From: Aureococcus anophagefferens
Taxonomy: Eukaryota; Sar; Pelagophyceae; Pelagomonadales; Pelagomonadaceae
Reading direction: 5' to 3'
Assembly: GCF_000186865.1 (NCBI RefSeq)
Contig: NW_008705587.1
Location: 182,641-200,066 of the forward strand
DNA length: 17,426 nucleotides
Positions 16,455 through 17,426 of the stretch are shown piece by piece. The translations under genes were made by a program, and so were the position numbers. Below the pieces are notes generated by a model. That model was not told the origin of the DNA, ran no database searches, and saw nothing but the letters and a program-made list of their open reading frames with translations. Every line of letters starts with the position of its first letter. Position 1 is the first letter of the stretch.

Positions 16455-16883
16455 GCAGTCATATGATAGTAACTGATTATAAAGGAGGGGGAACGGGAAG
16501 GAGAGCCTAACTAGGGTAGGTACAGTACTAGCATGATGGTAGTAGGGTAGTGGTAGTGTAGCGTACTGTACTACAGTATAGTCATGGAGATATAGAGATA
16601 GAGAGAGAGAGACAGACAGCAAGGTCAGTCTATATTCTTTGCACGCTCCTGCGACGACAGACGATCGCGACGCGCGAGAGAGAGCGACTTTTTCCAAGGC
16701 CTCAGCTCGCTGAGTTTGGTATCGTTCTCGGAGCACAGAAGCGACGAGCTCACGGTGTTCATAGTTTTTTTGGCAATATAGGCGGTGGAGTTCTTCGTAA
16801 GGTGTCTCTTCGAACTTCGGCCTCAACTCCGCTTCAATCAAACGACGATGCGCGCGCCTAAGACGGACCCAAGGCTCGGTCAT
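16440..16883 (-). CDS. Possible small hypothetical protein or exon
   Basis: From ATG 16883 the frame is open for 147 residues. The first half looks protein-like: charged amphipathic helices (WVRLRRAHRRLIEAELRP, YEELHRLYCQKNYEHRELV, RERYQTQRAEALEKVAL). From about residue 85 the frame runs through a GA/TC microsatellite (about 16587-16618) and simple sequence, giving Ser/Leu/Tyr-rich translation that does not look real. The coding part probably ends, or is spliced, near 16640. No family recognised. Confidence 0.35.
   Translation of the reverse strand: MTEPWVRLRRAHRRLIEAELRPKFEETPYEELHRLYCQKNYEHRELVASVLRERYQTQRAEALEKVALSRASRSSVVAGACKEYRLTLLSVSLSLSLYLHDYTVVQYATLPLPYYHHASTVPTLVRLSFPFPLLYNQLLSYDCATVR
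16520..16571. repeat. 9-bp inverted repeat
   Basis: GTACAGTAC at 16520-16528 and its reverse complement GTACTGTAC at 16563-16571, with a GTAG-rich 34-bp loop. Confidence 0.55.
16587..16618. repeat. GA/GACA microsatellite
   Basis: GAGATATAGAGATAGAGAGA followed by GACAGACAG-type repeats; simple sequence. Confidence 0.8.
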
Positions 16884-17032
16884 CGCCCGCTGGTGGTCGT
16901 CGCTCTTGCCTCGCCGCAATCGCTTTGACTGTGTGGTTGTGGCGATTCCGGCCCTCCCCACAGTCCACACCTCCAGACCACACCTCCCTCCATTAAAACG
17001 ACGCCGCCAGCTCGTCGACCCAGGCCGCCCGC

Positions 17033-17218
17033 CGCCCGCCGTAGGTCCACGCGTCCGTGCGCCGCGAGAGCACGTCGACGACCGCGGCGCGGTCGAGGCC
17101 CGCGAGCGGCCCGTCGGGCTGGAGGACGGGGCAATTCCAGCGCCTCCCCGCACCTCCAGACCACCACACCTCCCTCCATTAAAACGACGCCGCCAGCTCG
17201 TCGACCCAGGCGGCCCGG
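17033..17218 (-). repeat. Duplicated 3'-exon unit, copy C
   Basis: Tandem copy of the end of the right-edge gene, offset 186 bp from copy D, with the same TAA and CCCTCCATTAAAACGACG downstream block. The start of the unit is fused to a non-coding linker (GGAATTGCCCC in minus sense) instead of the upstream coding sequence. Confidence 0.85.
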
Positions 17219-17426
17219 CGCCCGCGGTAGGTCCACGCGTCCGTGCGCCGCGAGAGGACGTCGACGACCGCGGCGCGGTCGAGGCCCGCGAGCGGCCCGT
17301 CCGGCTGGAGGACGAGGTACTTGAGGCTCTCCGGGTCGAGCTTGAAGACGGCGACGCCCTCGCGGAGCGCCGCGAAGTGGGCGTCGGCCTTGTCGGAGCC
17401 GAGGTCGGACACGGCCCGCCGCAGCT
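17179..17426 (-). CDS. 3' end of an unrecognised gene (partial, runs off the right edge)
   Basis: Open on the minus strand from the window edge to TAA at 17181-17179, 82 codons visible. There is no ATG in frame within the window, so the start lies beyond 17426. The visible C-terminus reads ...LREGVAVFKLDPESLKYLV, then a segment ending AAWVDELAASF. The last ~45 residues are the part duplicated as copies A-D. Family not recognised. The high GC and codon use match the host genes, so this is likely the original from which the duplicates came. Confidence 0.6.
   Translation of the reverse strand, partial: LRRAVSDLGSDKADAHFAALREGVAVFKLDPESLKYLVLQPDGPLAGLDRAAVVDVLSRRTDAWTYRGRRAAWVDELAASF
17219..17322 (-). 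repeat. 3'-exon unit, copy D (inside the right-edge gene)
   Basis: The parental-looking copy, continuous with upstream coding sequence. Block C+D (17033-17322) corresponds to block A+B (15001-15289), differing by a single base in length between matching points. Confidence 0.8.

Noticed and set aside
15290..17032. LTR retrotransposon (direct repeats flanking a segment with ORFs)
   Set aside because: The flanking repeats are the 3' end of a host-type gene, and there is no reverse transcriptase, primer-binding site or polypurine tract.

Overview
The window is nuclear DNA from a GC-rich unicellular eukaryote. Genes lie on both strands with no operon structure, several contain spliceosomal introns, and the proteins are eukaryotic types: a voltage-sensor protein with ankyrin repeats, a cyclic-nucleotide-gated-like channel, an AAAP amino-acid permease, an MSS51-C-like protein and a RING protein. 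Three of the four introns are copies of one short element of about 192-196 bp with terminal inverted repeats (TIRs) and 8-bp target-site duplications (TSDs). This is the published hallmark of introner elements, intron-generating DNA transposons known from Micromonas and the pelagophyte Aureococcus. With the very high GC and the stramenopile-like architectures, a pelagophyte or related alga is my best guess. That assignment is inference.

Layout. 1-282: no supported gene. 283-2547 (-): voltage-sensor domain plus ankyrin repeats. 2676-3987 (-): alpha/beta-hydrolase-fold protein with an introner at its nucleophile elbow. 4201-5316 (+): MSS51-C-like protein, followed directly by a GTCGAC-rich minisatellite (5321-5562). 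5926-6230 (+): small two-exon protein. 6461-8173 (-): amino-acid transporter. It shares a 237-bp divergent intergenic region, which carries a 48-bp tandem repeat, with the next gene. 8411-11641 (+): helical-repeat protein with a C-terminal RING finger and two introners. 11973-14472 (+): CNG-like channel with a Tudor/SH3-like segment between C-linker and nucleotide-binding domain. 14473-17426: repeat-rich region. A segment of lower GC (about 15290-17032) with an unrecognised acidic-tailed protein on the minus strand lies between two ~290-bp direct copies of the 3' end of a gene that runs off the right edge.

The genes do not form one pathway. Two encode voltage-sensing membrane proteins with unusual extra domains. 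The main story is the introner family: 8-bp duplications starting with GT supply the 5' splice site and the element's own terminus supplies the 3' AG. The two ends of each copy match each other although the terminal sequence differs between copies, and one copy works in the opposite orientation.

Caution: six places in four genes need one extra base to keep frame, always the same direction of shift, which points to base-deletion errors in the assembly. The affected CDS entries are given as gene spans with the breaks described.
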